Part shown: positions 6,082 to 7,052 of the stretch, piece after piece
Layout of the letters: every line of letters begins with the position of its first letter
How positions within the stretch are numbered: position 1 is the stretch's first letter
NCBI GenBank assembly: GCA_902465775.1
Contig: CABQOJ010000060.1
Location: 1-7,052 of the forward strand
DNA from: an uncultured Porphyromonas sp.
GTDB lineage: Bacteria; Bacteroidota; Bacteroidia; Bacteroidales; Porphyromonadaceae
DNA: 7,052 bases
Reading direction: 5' to 3'
Made by a program: the position numbers and the translations under genes
Notes under the pieces: generated by a model
Told to the model about the DNA's origin: nothing
The model's input: only the letters and a program-made list of their open reading frames with translations
Databases searched by the model: none

Positions 6082-7052
6082 ATGCAGTTTACCATAGACC
6101 ACACCTGTCCTCATAGCGACGCACGCACTGGTGTCATCAAGACCGCCCACGGAGATATACAGACCCCCGTCTTCATGCCCGTGGGTACCGCTGGAGCCAT
6201 CAAGGCGGTCACGATGGAGCAGATGGAGCAGGAGACCGATGCGCGGATCATCCTCGGCAATACTTACCACCTCTACCTGCGTCCGGGCATTGAGATACTC
6301 AAAGAGGTCGGCGGGCTACACCGCTTCGGCACTTGGAGCAAGCCTATCCTGACCGATAGTGGAGGTTACCAGGTCTTCTCGCTAGCCGCTATGCGACGCA
6401 TCACCCCCGAGGGCGTCACCTTCGCCTCGCACATCGATGGCTCCAAGCACCTCTTCACCCCCGAGCGAGTTATGGAGATAGAGCGCGCCATCGGAGCGGA
6501 CATTATGATGGCCTTTGACGAGTGCTGTCCAGGCGATGCTAGCTACGCCTATGCCAAGCAGTCGCTAGACACCACCGAGCAGTGGCTTGACCGTTGCCTC
6601 AAGCACCTCGAGCAGACACCGCCACTCTATGGTTATGAGCAGGCACTCTTTCCGATCGTACAGGGATGTGTCTACCCCGACCTCAGACGTCGAGCTGCCG
6701 AGCATATCGCTTCGCTAGGCGCTCCAGGCAATGCCATCGGCGGACTAGCCGTCGGCGAGCCTACCGACAAGATGTACGAGATGATCGAGCTGACCAATAG
6801 CATCCTCCCCAAGGATAAGCCGCGCTACCTCATGGGCGTCGGTACACCAGCCAACATACTAGAGGGCATCGCACGTGGAGTCGACATGTTTGACTGCATC
6901 ATGCCCACACGCAACGCCCGCAATGGGCAGCTCTTCACCTGGCAAGGCACCATCAACATACGCAATGCCAAGTGGCGCACCTGTCACGAGCCGATAGACC
7001 CCGAGGGCACCGCATCGACCGACCACCGCTACACCCGCGCCTACCTCTACCA
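6082..7052 (+). CDS. tgt: Queuine tRNA-ribosyltransferase (tRNA-guanine transglycosylase), partial at 3' end
   Basis: Exchanges guanine-34 in GU(N)-anticodon tRNAs (Tyr, His, Asn, Asp) for the queuosine precursor preQ1; cytoplasmic. In the window 323 codons are visible of a usual 375 or so. TDSGGYQVFS (91-100) supplies the general acid/base Asp92 and the base-stacking Tyr96. MMAFDEC (142-148), PIVQGCVYPDLR (191-202) and GNAIGGLAVGE (216-226) line the substrate pocket. GVDMFDCIMPTRNARNG (266-282) holds the nucleophile Asp271 and tRNA-contacting Arg277 and Arg280. The usual CxCxxC zinc ligands before YxRAYL are absent: Gly309, Ala311 and Asp314 sit in their places and only Cys301 is nearby. From memory, Bacteroides Tgt also lacks them. 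The start at 6082 matches the family N-terminus and has no Shine-Dalgarno. It lies 18 bases after the barrel-protein gene. The frame stays open to the right edge. Confidence 0.96.
   Translation, partial: MQFTIDHTCPHSDARTGVIKTAHGDIQTPVFMPVGTAGAIKAVTMEQMEQETDARIILGNTYHLYLRPGIEILKEVGGLHRFGTWSKPILTDSGGYQVFSLAAMRRITPEGVTFASHIDGSKHLFTPERVMEIERAIGADIMMAFDECCPGDASYAYAKQSLDTTEQWLDRCLKHLEQTPPLYGYEQALFPIVQGCVYPDLRRRAAEHIASLGAPGNAIGGLAVGEPTDKMYEMIELTNSILPKDKPRYLMGVGTPANILEGIARGVDMFDCIMPTRNARNGQLFTWQGTINIRNAKWRTCHEPIDPEGTASTDHRYTRAYLY

Noticed and set aside
5575..6270. A 231-codon open frame on the - strand
   Set aside because: It lies antisense across the end of the barrel-protein gene and the start of tgt, both supported by protein family features. 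Its translation has no recognisable domain and fits a shadow of codon bias.

Overview
The window looks like a stretch of Bacteroidales chromosome. A Porphyromonas-like organism is my best guess, but this is inferred from gene content only. Supporting signs are a DUF3078-type outer-membrane protein, a queuine tRNA-ribosyltransferase of the form that lacks the usual zinc cysteines, start codons with no recognisable Shine-Dalgarno sequence, and an anaerobe-type Nfn flavoprotein pair. Base composition is moderately GC-rich by eye. No mobile element, CRISPR array, rRNA or tRNA gene was seen.

Layout: five genes, all on the + strand, close together. (1) 1-491: C-terminal part of an NfnA/PyrK-like FAD/NAD-binding subunit with a [2Fe-2S] motif, cut by the left edge. 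(2) 522-1997: its partner, the NfnB/GltA-type iron-sulfur flavoprotein. (3) 2023-4608: a PriA-family primosomal protein N'. (4) 4681-6063: a secreted, probably outer-membrane DUF3078 beta-barrel protein. (5) 6082-7052: tgt, queuine tRNA-ribosyltransferase, cut by the right edge and lacking only about its last 50 residues. Gaps are 30, 25, 72 and 18 bases, so no stretch over 300 bases lacks a gene. Genes 1-3 could be one transcript and genes 4-5 another, but no terminator or convincing promoter is visible.

How they work: genes 1 and 2 should form a two-subunit flavin/iron-sulfur enzyme handling NAD(H), NADP(H) and probably ferredoxin. The name 'glutamate synthase' often given to gene 2 is probably misleading. 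PriA (replication restart), the barrel protein and Tgt (tRNA queuosine modification) have no obvious shared pathway.

The most notable observation is that the PriA reading frame is long and intact and keeps its DNA-binding, zinc and C-terminal features, yet has lost essentially every ATPase/helicase motif: Walker A, the histidine of DEEH, motif III, motif V and the arginine-rich motif VI. It reads as a Bacteroidota pseudohelicase PriA, comparable to those known in Deinococcus and Actinobacteria. I saw no wholly new multi-gene system.
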